The notes under the pieces: model-generated
Database searches by the model: none
What the model was told of the DNA's origin: nothing
Seen by the model: the letters and a program-made list of their open reading frames with translations, nothing else
Part shown: positions 12,601-25,600 of the stretch, one piece after another
How the letters are laid out: each line of letters starts with the position of its first letter
How positions within the stretch are numbered: the stretch's first letter is position 1
Position numbers and translations under genes: made by a program
Source of the DNA: Malurus cyaneus samueli
Taxonomy: Eukaryota > Chordata > Aves > Passeriformes > Maluridae
Direction of reading: 5' to 3'
Length of the DNA: 64,000 nucleotides
Assembly (NCBI GenBank): GCA_009741485.1
Contig: CM019236.1
Location: forward strand, 30,942,843 to 31,006,842

Positions 12601-15600
12601 CAAACTATTATCTGAATAGATTTGATCTCTTTTGATTTCTGAATATCCTTGTTTTAATACTGCCAGCTGAGACTGTCGCTATCATTGCTGGGGAATAGAA
12701 AGGTAGCATTCGTACATAAAACATGCTGCATGCTTTTCTGCTCCTGATGGTGCGTTTTCTATATGTGTTACAAGTAAGAAGAATTACCTTTTTTATGAAG
12801 TTATTTGTAGTAAACAAAGGATTTTGAGGTTGTTCTCAAGATGTAAAAACACTTGATTAGAATTCTGACCTGCCATATTAGAAGATTATGATTGTCTTCT
12901 AGGAAATGCTGGTAGATTCTTGCTGATTTAGGGTGCTGATTCTTCTTATATCAAGTACTCGGTTGGAAGTTGTTCTCTGTCAACCTAGTCTAAGGCATCT
13001 AGCACTGCTTGTTTGTTGCCTTGTTTCTTGTCAACAAAGCAATCTTTAAAAATACTTCTGAGTAGATTACATTATCAGAAGGTCAGCTAGTTTTGGAAGC
13101 AGATAAGAAGATGCTTATTGTTGACAAAGACTCACTGAAGAACCAGAATAAAATCTACCAGATATACTTACAAGCAGCATAACCTCTTTTTGCAGCAGAC
13201 TCAAGGCCATCAAGCAGTTTCAGGCATGCATAAAGCTGAAAAGCAGTACACTGGTTTCTAGGGCTTTGTATGGCTTTAAGTCACTTTTCTCTGATCTGAT
13301 GGGCTATCATTTAAACTTGGCAAAGCTGCTACAAAATACAATGAGTATAAATAAGAGCAAGACATTTTTTCTGGAAGAAGTCATAAATTCTGGACCTTTT
13401 TCAGTCTGCTAGTTTTTATTACTCTTTCAACTACACTGCAAAACCAATCTTTTTTTTTTCCTATCTTTTTAAAAGCCAAGAAGTCTGTGTGGGAGCTGAA
13501 CAGTTTTTTCAAAGACCATTTTCGGTTCATCTAGTAGAACAGACATAGGATTAGTGTACTCCTAAAATTAAAAATACCGGTCATGTCTGTCACTCATAGC
13601 ATGTAACTTTCATTATTGGCAAATGTGGTATGGTACTGTAAATTTTCAGGATACGTTTTCCAGTTATGCAGTCTTCTTTAGGACTCTCTAAACCTTGATT
13701 ATAAAGTAATCAGGACTGTAAATACTCCCACAGTGCAATGAGAAAAGAATGGTTTGATAGGATTTGAAAATGTTTTATACTTTTTCTGTTTAAAAACCAA
13801 ACCATGGCGATCAAAATAAACCTATGAAAAAAGTGCATCCAGATACAGGCCAAGTGCTAGTTGCAAAACATTGCAAGTTTTTAGAAGTGGCTCACTGTGT
13901 TAGTATTACCATTGCAAATTTGAGTTTAGATTTAAAGAAACTTTAGAAAAGTTTAACTCAGTGGTTACTTACTATCTTTTGATCTGAGTTGTTGACATAT
14001 TTTCCTGGTAATGAATTTCCTTTGCCAGACATTATTTATTTATACAGCTAGGAGGTGTGTTGTGTGAATTTACAGAGACAATTCTGAACAGTTTTTATAT
14101 TGCTTTTAAAACACATTCAGATTTAGTTAGGTTTTATTTCTATTTTTTTCCCATCAATTTATTAATGAATAAGAGCTTATTTAGAAAATTCTGGCTTTTC
14201 AACACTCTGCACATTTTAACCTACTCCCCATATGAAAAAATAATTGTATAAGTTGTTAAAATAGTTCATAATATTTGCTAAACACTTGTGCAAAGTTTAT
14301 ATCTGGCATTTATCTATTAAATTATATCCCAGGAACTTTCCTGTTTAAACGTTGAATTTAATAATAGATCTAATGCAGAGCAGAAATGTGACAGAGACAA
14401 ATGCAGTAGTAGCCTTTGACTTTGCCAAGACAAAAAGTGTGAAGATGTGAATTTATGAGGTGGAAGTGATCTATTAATATTCCCACTTAAGATGCTCTGT
14501 CTTTTCTCTCAACCTGCATATTTTCATTGTATTCAAATCTCACTGTATTCAATCTTGAAATGAAATTCAAGAATTTAATTCTTGAATTATAGTTCAGAGG
14601 CTTATCTTCTCTGAGTCTAGAGAACAAACGTTTTTCCAGAGAAAAGTTTTCTGTTTTCATGTTGTGATAGCCATAGATTGTTCAGAGTTCTGCATTGCTG
14701 TATGTATTTCAATGTAGAACCTCAGTGGTTTTGTGATGTTGTTTATGGTTTGCTTAGCAACACTTGGGTACCTACAAGTAGGACATTCTTCCTTTTGTGC
14801 AGGGGTTTCATCTCCAAATGAACTTAAAATGTGTAGAAGTTTGAGGAGTTTTAATATTGTTTAGTAGACATAATGGTGAGATTGTGTTTATGAGATGCTG
14901 ACAGAAATAGCACAAAAAACTTAAATACAGCCATGCAACCAGAGAATTTTAAAATTTCAATTTTAAAATAGACAGAAAAATTGTTTTCCTCAGAAGCTGA
15001 TTTATAAATTTAATACGCTGTATTTATTTCCTTGTTCAAGCAGAAAGATACATAGTATGAAGAAGAGAAGCACTCTGCTCGTCTCCTGATACGTTGTCAT
15101 TAGGAGGATTGTGAAAGCGTAAACTGAAAGCACCCTCTGTGTTTGATGTTACTTCTTGAAAAAGAAGACCATTGCCTGTTTCCAAATTTTTGTAGGTTTA
15201 TGCTTCTCCTGCAGTTCCTTAATATACTTTCTGCTGAATTTCCCTCCTGGGAAAAAACGTTGTCCTCAAATACTTGTGTCACTTAATATTATAACTGGAA
15301 GTAGGAAAGTTACTTAACCTACAATATAAACTTATAATTTCTACCACTTCATTTAGTAACTACTGGATTTGTTAGGAGAAAAAGATATTTGATATCAGGT
15401 GCCAAAAGTTTTTGTAATAATTATAAAATGTGAAATCCATAAAAAAATCCTAAAATAAAGAAAAGTTGTATGAACACAGCTAAATGGATATTAACATAAG
15501 GCATTTCTGCCTAGTCTTGAAACTTCGTCAACTCTCAGTGTTTCTGCTGTCAAAAGACTGAGAAGACAAATAGCAATATTCAAAGGTTTAATTTCAATTT

Positions 15601-17764
15601 CCATGCCTTAAATCTTTAATCAGCTTAGGAACCCTTTAGACAGAAACTAGTTTTCCACCATTGAAATATCTTAAAAGATTCCATCTCTCAGCCTCAGTTT
15701 GTGTCTTTGTTTCAGATGAAATAAGCATGGTTCCCTTTGCTCAGCACTTGCTAAATCAAGCTCAAGTTTTTCAGTGATCAGAGAAATCCCCTTTCACTTA
15801 GGATCAAAACCTGGTAAACTTCTTCTTTCCATTGTTTGATGTGTCAATTGAAAGTGAACGATACAAAAAGCGATGCAGTAAATCCAGTGAGGATATGCTT
15901 AAGATAATTACAGCAAATATTAACTTAATCTGCTAAAATGGTGTTGGAAACTCCCTCTCATGAACCTGAAATTTGACATTGTTGTTCTGACTCTATAGTA
16001 CCAGTAGGTTAGTATTCTTCATTGCCCCATATAGAACTTATTTTTATTCCTTTGAGTTGAAGGATTCTTTTACTTTCAGTAAATGAGGGAAGCATCTCAT
16101 GTTACTAGAATCTGTGGAGCTGGATCACCAGTCTCTTCAGATACCTAATCTGCTATGTAAAACAGTTACATGTGAATAACTTAAAATTCTGTTGGAGTTT
16201 CACTTTCGGGTGAAAAAACTCACGAAATTATTTATCTTCAGACTCATTATTTCTTGAGGGAGAGGGAGAGAGAATTTCAGAAAAATAAATCAATTCTTAC
16301 CTATTTAGTTGGCATATCTGTTTGAGACAGTGAGGGAGATAGTGGTGTGAATGAAAGACAAGAAAGTAAGTATTTTCTTTCATCCCTGCTTTTTGCACTG
16401 TGTCCTTTCAGGGTAAATAATTTCTTTCAGTGTTGAATTATACTTCAGCACTTTTCTGTGACTTCTTCTTGAGTTCCTCAGAGTCCCTTCTTCTTGCTTT
16501 GAAAGTTCTTTCTTGAACCTTCTGTGGTACTTCTTCCAGCTGATCCTCTTCACTCACTGTTCTCGAGAAAATGTAGCAATTATAGAGGTTCTGCAAAGGG
16601 CTGTGCTCTTCAGGAAGACCACTCTTGTAGCAAAGAGTACAGGCTACAGCGCTTTTGTGGTTAATTTTAGAGAACTGGACTGGATGTGTATTTCTTGTTA
16701 TAATGCATATACTGGTGCTTTTATTTATTGATTTTGTACAAGTTCTAGCTAGAGTAGTTTAAATGTTTTGTTTTATGATGTCTTTTTTCAGATTAAAAAA
16801 AAAGTATAAGTAGAAATCAGTATAGTATCTGGTTCCAAATCAGTAAAACACTTAGAAATTTGCTCAATGCAAACATATTGGCCTTGATCAGCCTAATATT
16901 TGTGTTCAAAACTTAAAAAAATTAGTGAACACAAAATTATCAGGATTCAGATGTTAGAAATAATAAGAGAAACCAGCTAACTAATTAGTATAGCTGATAG
17001 GATAGGACAACAGTACTTGGTTCAGAAAGGGAGGTTATATCTGTGTCAACTTCCCAGGATTAAGAAAATTTAACTCCGGGTGTAGGAAGCAGTCCTCCCA
17101 GTGACATGCAGATTATTCAGTTTGTTGTCATGTAACATGTATGATTTTCTCTATATAAGCATTTTATATGGTTGGCCACAAAGAGCGTAACTCTTGAGAA
17201 AGGACGGCTCACCAGGATGAATTGAGTCTCTTAAGTGAGACAAGAATGAAATGTGAGACCTGCTTTCCAGCTGATGTGATTATGTCCTCTTGTATCAAGA
17301 ATGATCCTGCAGTAAAGGAATTCCTCTAAGGATAGAAGGAAGAGGGTGTTGGTAGTGGATGGTTATCTTTCTTCCTGTCATAAAATATATGCCTAAACTC
17401 TGACCATTGTGGTACCCCCTTGCTGGATTTAATCTATTTAGGTCAGTGTCTTTCTTAGAGGAGCCTAAAACAAGAGCAGCACATGCCATCTCTGAAGTGC
17501 TAAATAGAATCAATTCTGTGAATTGACTGACTCTTGCCAGCCAGCATGTCATAGCCTTCACCACAAAGGCATGTCACTGCTAATGTTTGACATATTGGTC
17601 CAAAGGACATAATTTTTTTTCTACAAAGTTGCTCTTGAGCAAATTAGTCTTCTAGCATGTTCTCTTTCAAGAAGTTATTCTAATAACTTTGCCTTAAGTG
17701 AACTTCATAAAGTTCCCATCAGCCTTTTTTTTTTCCTTCCTATGAAATCTCTGTGAAAGGTGTT
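6686..17764 (+). other. CNTLN: CNTLN intron, middle part; nothing recognised
   Basis: About 11 kb of AT-rich intronic sequence with scattered homopolymer runs. All open frames are under about 100 codons, lack homology I recognise, and lack paired splice signals with coding-like content. No tRNA, miRNA-like hairpin or intact transposon was identified by eye. Old diverged repeats could be missed without a repeat library. Confidence 0.5.
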
Positions 17765-18260
17765 CCAGCCCTCTACCTAGCCCTCAGTTGCTTCCCTCAG
17801 TGTTGCATCATTTGTGAACTTGCTGTGAGGCACTCTAGCACATCTTTGAGGTTGTTAATAAAGATAGTAAACAGTATTGGCTTTGTAATGTATCCCTGAG
17901 GAATGCTTATAATTGCTAGCTCCCAGTTGTACTCCACATGACAGATCATCACCCCTTCAACCTAACAGTCCAGCCAATTTTCCCCCGGACACCTTATCCA
18001 ATTTTCAATTCAGATCTCAACTCTTTAGCAATAAGGAGATGAGAGACCATCTCAAATACCTTGCCAAATTCAAGGTATATGCTCTTGCCTGCTTTTCCTT
18101 TTCTCTTACAGATGCAGTGAGGTTTAGTAAAGGAAGATTCTTCCTTAGTAAGTCTATGCTAGTTGTGTTCGATCACTTTGTCTGTTAGGTGACTGGACAT
18201 CATTTCCAGGATGATTTATTCTGTAACTTTGCTAGGCAAAGAGGGAAGGCTTGTATTTGG
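17765..18260 (-). mobile_element. CR1 LINE fragment, minus orientation
   Basis: Contains degraded but ordered CR1 phrases: GCATCATTTGTGAACTTGCTG, AATAAAGATAGTAAACAGTA, CCCTGAGGAATGC, GTCCAGCCAATTTTCCC, AAATTCAAGGTATA, TCCAGGATGATTTATTCTGT. These correspond to a segment of CR1 further 5' in the element than the copy at 5,990-6,685. Strong divergence marks it as an old insertion. Boundaries are approximate to within some tens of bases. Confidence 0.82.
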
Positions 18261-19464
18261 TTTATGTGATTGTTTTTGTTCGTTTAAATTATTTAAAATA
18301 ATATCAGAAGAGAGTGGACCAAGTCAATGGGCCATGGGATAATCTCTTTCCAGAAAGGAAACTGCATAAAAATGAAGCAACTGGTCAAAAAATCTCCAAC
18401 CCCTCATACTAGAACAAGCAGTACAGAAATGTTTGGAGACTGTTAAGAATGGTATTGTACCTGAAACCCACCTGAAATATGTGCTATGATTTAAAAAAAA
18501 TGAATTAAAATATTTCCTACCCTCTCGAGAGACTGAAGAAGCTTTTATGGTCCTTATAGGGAAAATGATAGCATTTGAAAGTTGAGCTTGCATTGCTGAG
18601 AAACAGTTAGGACCAATAAACAGAGGCAGGACCAATGCAAGAGGGAAGTTGAGAAACTTAAAAAGGTGTTTGAAGAGTGATTTTCAAAGATTCTAAGGCT
18701 AGAACTGTAAAGTTTTGTTTAAATAGAAAAGACAAATAGTTTTGCTTAAATAGAAAAAGAAGACAAGAAGGAAATTCATATGTTTGCTTAATGATGTTTG
18801 CTTAACAGTGTAAAATTATACACTGGGTTTACAAGGCCATAAAAAAACATTCTTTTGCTTGGTCAGTTTTTGGTATTAGATGATCTTTAAGATGCCTTTT
18901 AAACCAAACCATGCTCTGATTGTATGTTTCTGTGCTAAAGGTGATTAGAAGATACCAACAACTTTCATGTTTTTGTAGCAGATAGTGTTGCACTTTTTCA
19001 AGTAACTGTACAGCAATTATGACATCAAGTATATCAGTCACTTGTAAGTATATTAGAATTTATGTTCTTCACGCACCAAGGTGTGAAGAAAATGAAGTAT
19101 GAAATGACTGTTACCTCTTTGTTAACAGCTACTGTGCCAGTGGACTTTCAGGTTGTCACTGTAGCTCCCAGAACTACAGAACGGGCTCCAGAGGGAGCTG
19201 CAGACCAGTGAGCCTGCCTGCTTACCTGCTTAGAAGGTGGCAGCTGGTCTTTAAGAAAAAGAGGGTGGAAGAGAGAAAATTTTAAAAAAACTCAACTACC
19301 AAACAACCAACAAAAAGCGCAGGAGTGAGAGATATCACCTAGAACAGATCAAAACAGTGTTGTTGGGGAAGCACTAATGTGGCTCCTTTAAAGGGGTATC
19401 CTGCTTCATTAACCTGCTGGAATTGTGGGAGGGTTACAGTAACCGTATGTTAACAGTAATCCGA
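18261..19464 (+). other. CNTLN: CNTLN intron; nothing recognised
   Basis: Unique AT-rich sequence between the CR1 fragment and the LINE reverse-transcriptase remnant. A short G+C-richer patch near 19,130-19,250 may be an upstream part of that remnant, but I cannot align it. No exon is expected from the human protein at this place. Confidence 0.45.
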
Positions 19465-19640
19465 TCTGTATTTTTCAACTGCTTTAACAAGGTTCCACAT
19501 AAAAGGTTATAAAGAAATTATATTGCATGGGATTGCAGGAAAGGTCCTTTTAGCAACCAGAAACCAGTTAAAGCAGAAGAAACAAAGACTAGTGCTTATC
19601 TACCACTTCCGGGGTGAAAAATTGGAATCAGACTGCAGAA
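19465..19640 (+). mobile_element. Fossil non-LTR retrotransposon reverse-transcriptase fragment
   Basis: One frame reads FFNCFNKVPHKRL and stops. After a frame change, the next reads LHGIAGKVLLATRNQ and continues with KQKKQRLVL. Together they follow the RT pattern of Jockey/CR1/L2-like LINEs: FDxVPHxRLLxKLxxHGIxGxxLxWIxNWLxxRxQRVxV. The frameshift and stops show a dead copy. The catalytic YADD-type box is not visible nearby. The family within the LINEs cannot be decided by eye. Confidence 0.5.
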
Positions 19641-21532
19641 ACTGTTAGACTTTAGTCTTTCCTGGGTAGTATCTGCTTTCACCTGTGTTGGAGTCATAGT
19701 ACTGGTACTGGTAATGGCTGGACCTGGCACCGGGCTAGCTCAGTTGGCCATTTCCAACAACTCAGATGCAAGCCAGTACAACCCAACTGTATGGGTTGAA
19801 TCTTGTATTTCATACTGTAATTTCGTGTTTGGACTTGACTAAAGTTTTTCCATTTCAGATATATCATAACTTCAGTTGGATATCATTTCACAGACAAATG
19901 AATTTACTTGAAGGCACTTCAGTTATTGTGACTATAAACTTACCACTTTACTTGTTTCATATAATTAATTTTTCATATAGTTAACTTCTGCATGTCCTTC
20001 ATTAGCATAAAGAAAAATCACATGTGTTAAAGTTTACTCTTAAAAATCTTACACAATCATCATTGTATGCTTGTCAGTTGGTGTATAGAGAAGCAGTGTA
20101 TATGTTCATAAGCATATCCATTCAAATAATGTTTCTGAAGTTGAAAAGTAACTTGTTCAGGTGATAAAAGTCCAAGCAGGAAATATTTTGCTATTTAGTG
20201 CAAAACTCTAACATGCTGTGAAAAGTTCAGACTGTGGAGACAAAAGCCACTGTAGTCTGTATAACAGGAATTGATGACGACTAAGTTCTGGAGGATGAAA
20301 GAACAGCAAGGAAGTCAACCTGTGAAGGCAGATGAGTGATCCCAGAAATAGCTCGATTCTTATGTGTCATACAAAGCAAGTTACTTTAACGATTCATGTT
20401 TATTATTTTCTTTGTAATTGATGTTTTATTGCTGAGTCAGAGGTGCATTTAACATATAATGTGCTTTAATATAATGTGTATACCAAGACTTGTTTAAGTC
20501 CTCTCCTTAAGTTAGCAAACATTTTGGCCAGAATTTTTTTGTGATTTATTTCAGAGGGCCAGGTAGGGTAAAACAAACATTTTGTGTGTGACAGGTGCTG
20601 CTGTTCAGGGTACAACAGAAATAAGTGAGAAAACTAGCAGTCTGACTTTCACGACAGAGCTAGAATAATATGAATTTGTGCATATTATTATGCAAAATGT
20701 AATATTATTATTGTGCAAATATTTGTGCATATTTGTTTATATTTTAAGCAAAAGCTACATATTATTGTGCTCTGTTCTGTAAGCTGTATGATCTTTGGCT
20801 GAAACAGGTGGGCATTTCATTGCTGAAATAGTGTACAACTATATAGTTAGAGAATCTGTCAGTAAGCACAAGTATAAATGAACAATTTAAATTTATGTCT
20901 TTCACTCTAGCATTTCCTAGTTTGACTTTGAAACTTAAACATTCATATCCTGGCAACTTTATTTGTATGTAATTTTATTTGATTAATAAAAAAAAGATTG
21001 AAAAAAGAGTAGTTCAATTTGTTGTGCAGACCTTATCTGGTTGATATTACAGAATAAACTATGGTAGTAATACAGCAGTCAATTACGGCTGGAAAAGGGG
21101 AGGAATAATTCTGTAAATGAGTTTCTCAAATAGTTGTTAAATCGTAAGACATATCTGCACAAGTTTGGCTGGTGGTTTCCCCTGAGACGAGTATTTATTC
21201 ACCTCTTAAAAGGATTCTACCTCCTACTGGTCTGCTTTTCATCTCAGGCATTTTCTTGTCTAAAAAATATCAGCTGAATCTTCTTTATGTATGTTACAAT
21301 CAGCATTGTGTCTGAATTTTGGAAATTCAGATGATTTACACATTTTAAAAAGCTGTTGTACAAAGGACTCCTTATATTCAAAGTAATGCAAAGTGTTCTC
21401 AAATTGGAACTAATTCCTGGGTATTGACAACTTTATTCCTAGTGCTATGTTGGTACGTGCTTGGTTTAATATTTTAATTATTTTAGTGGCATCTCTGTGA
21501 TTGTTCCTATATTTTTATTTCCTCTTTTGTAG
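19641..21532 (+). other. CNTLN: CNTLN intron, 3' part
   Basis: AT-rich sequence leading to the pyrimidine-rich tract and TTTTGTAG acceptor before the exon at 21533. Short ATTATT/TGCATATT-type low-complexity runs lie at about 20,670-20,765. No other feature was seen. Confidence 0.5.
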
Positions 21533-21582
21533 ACTGAATCTTGAAGAGGAATTGGATCAGATGAAAATACACCAATCTCTGA
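21533..21582 (+). CDS. CNTLN: CNTLN short exon
   Basis: A 50-bp exon bounded by CTCTTTTGTAG and GTAAGT, a consensus donor. The first base completes AAA with the preceding exon. Sixteen codons read LNLEEELDQMKIHQSL, matching human MNLEEELDELKVHIS. The last base is the first of a codon finished by the exon at 26695 (A+AG, Lys). Acidic and leucine-spaced content fits a coiled coil. It lies only 77 bp upstream of an LTR-like insertion that begins inside the next intron. Confidence 0.9.
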
Positions 21583-21659
21583 GTAAGTTTACAATACACA
21601 ATTTTAACTATGCTTACAGCAAAAAAGGGAATGTATAGTATTATATGTAGTAATATTAC

Positions 21660-22650
21660 TGGGTTGGCCCTGACTGGATGCCAGGCATCCACCAAAGCCT
21701 ATCACTTTCCTCCACAGCTGGAAAGGGGAGAGAAAATATAATGAAGGGTTTGTGGCTTGAGAGAGGTCACTCATCAAATAGTGTCAGGGGCAAAACAGAC
21801 TCAGCTTGGGGAATTATTAATTTATTGCTGAAAAAAAAGATAAAGATAATAAGAAGTAAATAACTTAAAAACACTTTCTCCACCCCTCTACTTCCAGCCC
21901 TACCTGCTTCCCCGCAGACATGGAGACAGGAATGGGGGTTATGGTCAGTTTCATTCTCATGTTTCTCCCACTGCTCATCTAGAACACTCCTTCCCCTGCA
22001 CCAGTGTGGGGTCCCTCCCACAGCAGACAGTTCTCCACGAACTTCTCCATGTGAGTCCATCCATCCCACAGGGAACAGTCCTCCCCAGGCTGCTCCAGCA
22101 TGGGTCACTCTTCCATGGGGTGCAGTCCTTCAAGGACAGGCTGCTCCAGCGTGGGTCCTGTCATGGAGTCACAAGTCCTTCCAGGATCCCTGCCCAGTGT
22201 GGGCTCCTCCCTGCACAGATCTGCAGGTCCCTGCCAGGAGCCTGCTCCAGCACGGGCCTGCCATGGGTTCACAGCCTCCTCTCAGGCATCCTCCTGCTCC
22301 GTGTGGGGCTCCTGCAGGGGCTGCAGGGGGATCTCTGCTCCAGCACCTGGAGCACCTCCTGTCCTTCCTGCATTGACCCTGGTGTCTGCAGAGTTCTTCC
22401 TGTCACATATTCTCACTCCGCTCTTCTCTGACCATAATTACATCTGCACTATCACTTTTATTGCTCTTAAATATGTTATTGTGTTACTGTCAAGTCTAAT
22501 TGGCTCAGACTTGACCAATAGAATCTCCAGGTTGGAGGATGGACACCAGGAATTTACTTTGCTGTACACGGAATAAGGTTCTGGCAGCTTCTCACAGAAG
22601 CTCCTGTCGGCCCTCCCACTACCAAAACCTGGCCAATCAAACCCAATGCA
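21660..22650 (-). mobile_element. Avian LTR-like repeat (probable solo LTR), copy A
   Basis: About 1 kb beginning TG and ending CA. It contains the phrases GGATGCCAGGCATCCACCAAAGC, CCAGTGTGGGGTCCCTCCCA and repeated CTGCTCCAGC/TGGGTC units, and it is a diverged sister of 33001-34002. No gag, pol or env reading frame lies within or beside it, so a solo LTR is the simplest reading. Minus orientation is preferred because that strand has a TATA-like stretch near 22,470 and AATAAA near 21,825. Compared with copy B the start is eroded, and no clear target-site duplication is visible. The open frames inside are by-products of its G+C-rich repeats. Confidence 0.75.
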
Positions 22651-25600
22651 GTAGTCTATAGGAATACAAATTATTTATGTAAGGTTATTTTTCCTTTATT
22701 TAAAATTCTGTCTTTAAGTGGAAACATCAAGGTGCTGAAAACTGAAAGTTACCCTTTTTTTTATACTATTTCTTATGTGTTATGTTCATAGCCACAGAAC
22801 TGAATATTTAAATACTGACTTTAAAAGTCACTTGTTTTTTCCAAATCAATTAGTCTTTGCACAGAGAGAAGGGGAGCAACCAGTGGTGAGGAGCTAATAC
22901 TGAGCATTATCCAGGCTTTTCCAAAAAACAGTCAGATCTCCAAAACTGCTAGTTCTTGACATGTTTCGTGCTTTAACAGTTAGTAAATTATTCCTTCTTT
23001 TTACATTAGCTTTTAAGGGTAACATACCCTCTTTTAAAGGTTTATGGGTGGGTGCACTCTTCTGATTTGTTAATTAGTATAATGATTAGCTATTCTTTTA
23101 TTGGGACTATGAGAAAGGTTTAAACTACTAGTGTTTTAGGCAAATTTTATTTACCTTTTCCTGTCTGCATTGTTGTGGATATCACTTAAATGAACAGAAA
23201 ACATCTGATAAGACTCAAGGCCAGAGATATGTATTAAGCAAAACCTCTCTTGTCACAGAAGACTCAGATGATTCTAGCCATTTCTGAACTTTTACCAGTT
23301 GAAGTGTGAAAAAACTGTTGCTCATGAGGTCTATGAAAAGTAATTTCCTTACTCTTCTCCTTCACCTGAAAGGGAATTGCAGTGTGGTGACACGTTATTG
23401 TTTTAGGTTTTCAGAAGGTTGCACATAATGACTGAATCTCGATGTCCATCTTAGAGCATAAATGAGCATATGTTATAATTCCTTTCTCATGTACTAAGAA
23501 GATGCATACATTCTCTGCCTTAAAACAGGTATTAAATGCTTTCTTGCTAAATGAAAATGCAACCTCGTGTCTGTTATCAATAATTTTCTTAGAGTCCAAA
23601 CTTCTATGGTCTAAATACACTTCGTTCACAATTTTCATATGTTTTCTTTTCTAAAGGGAAACCTGATATCAATTTCCTCACTTTATCAATAAGGTTGGAA
23701 TACACTTTCACCTTAGCAGATACCTGTTTTCATCAGGCATTCTAATATCAAGGGAAGCATTCTGTAAAAAGAGACTGAGTTTTCCTGTATTAAAATCATC
23801 TTACTTTATTGGATATCAGTTGTATTTGTCAGGAAGAAGTAATGGATAGTTTTGTTGTTCTCCCATATAATTTTTCCAATCCTATTGGTCAAAGATGAAG
23901 TGGTTCAAGGGAAAATGAAGCTCTGTTTGTGCCATTTCCAATTTCTTTCCATTCTTAGTCCATTGTCCATTACTTTCAAGTTGTCATCAAATCCAAATTC
24001 ACTGTTCATGTTATTCATGTCATTATTTGTTCAAGAAGGTAAAGGATGTGTTGGCAGGTAGTCACACCATTTCCTCCAAAAGCAGGACAATGGATCCATC
24101 AAATCCTATTCAGGAAAAAAGTAAATGCCTGCTTAACAAACTAGTAAACCATGGGCCTGCTATTTCTTTAAGGAGGCAGTTTGAAGGCTTCTTCTGTTAT
24201 GAGACTCCTCAATCTACTGTGTCCTCAGCTCACACATAAGGGTGACATTTCCTTCTGGTTTTCACCATCGGTGTTTCCCACTGCAAGTTTCTTTCCACCC
24301 AGTAGTCGGGGTGGCTACCACTGGAGTCGGTAACACAATGACTTTGTGCTCTATGGCACCTTTTGTGTGTCAGGGAAATCCTTCACCTGGTGTGTACTAC
24401 AGACAAAAATGGCATTCCTTTGATGGTTTATGTAGGTTCTTTGTAAGTGACTATTGCAGTGCTCTATCGATTTTTTAAATGGGTGGTTTTTTCTTTGTAT
24501 AAGAAAGCCTTCTGCAAATACTAATCATTAACTACAGTTTTGTAGTTCAAGTATGATTTTGGCAGCAGTGTTGAACTAGCTCATCATCAGATTTGGTAAC
24601 TATTAATTAGGAGTTAAGTTTTATGTTCTGAAGCTGACAGTTAACTATGTTTTCTCAGTGGGATGTAAGTGTGCTTATGTAAGACCATAGTAATTTGATG
24701 ACTGAAGATAGTGGGGTTTATGACTTGTGGGTCTATTCCTTGAGGAAGAAGATGTTATTTTTTTCATGTAGAAGTATGACAGGTAAAGCATGTGTTGCTG
24801 AGTAGACTGATATGATGTATCTTTCTGCTATCCTAGACAGTTAGGTATAGGCAATGCTGTTTTACTGCCTCCCTAATCAATCCCTATGAACAATTACATA
24901 ACAGTTAGAAGGGAGGAGGGGAGAAGGGGCTTGAATGGGCGATTCTGCTCATAAGAAAGGATTATATTTTAGTGACCTTTGGCTATACTTCTGTTTATGA
25001 TGCTTGTGTCTTCTTTTATAATACTGAACATGTATATATTTTTCTATCCATTTTGCAGTAGTATTCTTTATTATCTGCATATGTTTATTTATAGAGTTTT
25101 AAATTGCATTTTAATACATCCACATAATAAACATAACACCTTGTGTGCTTTGATCAGTTTCTTTGACTATGGGAAATCATTTTTCTTTCAGTGGAGTGCA
25201 GTAAATGCTGATATAAAAGCTACAACAGGCATTCAAATGAGTGAATATTTAGAAAAAGATGAAAAGCATGTTCATATTATCTTTGTGTGTTACTTAAAGA
25301 ATGTTCTAAATGTATGCAGTACCACTGTGCTGGGGGACTGTAGTCTGAAGTAACATGGGAACTAACATATTAATATCAAGGTAAAGGTACATATTCCCCA
25401 GATGCATAGTTTTACCTTTTTCAGCTTTTATTATCTTTAGAATAGTGTTCCATTTATTTCATGAATACAGAAGTATTAATTGGCCATGACATGTTCCAAA
25501 GACAAAAGAAAGGTCTAATTCACTCTAACAAACTTGTTAGTCACTGTTTATATCAAGAGGATTGGGAATCTACAGAGAGTAACACTGTTTTCTTCTACAC

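Noticed and set aside
22006..22576. Overlapping open frames of 141 and 158 codons, with similar ones at 33,295-33,815
   Set aside because: They lie inside the two LTR-like copies, overlap in several frames and strands, and follow the G+C-rich internal repeat units. No protein family is recognisable.
25192..25290. Possible missing CNTLN exon: reading NADIKATTGIQMSEYLEKDEKH after TTTTTCTTTCAG, loosely like human SIDKAAIQELNRCVAERREEQ
   Set aside because: From the good acceptor the required phase meets TGA at once. The alternative acceptor gives the phase but no credible donor in the right phase follows. Similarity is only a few residues.
24979..25353. 124-codon open frame on the + strand, hydrophobic at its start
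   Set aside because: AT-rich Phe/Leu/Tyr-rich translation typical of non-coding AT-rich DNA, with no family resemblance.
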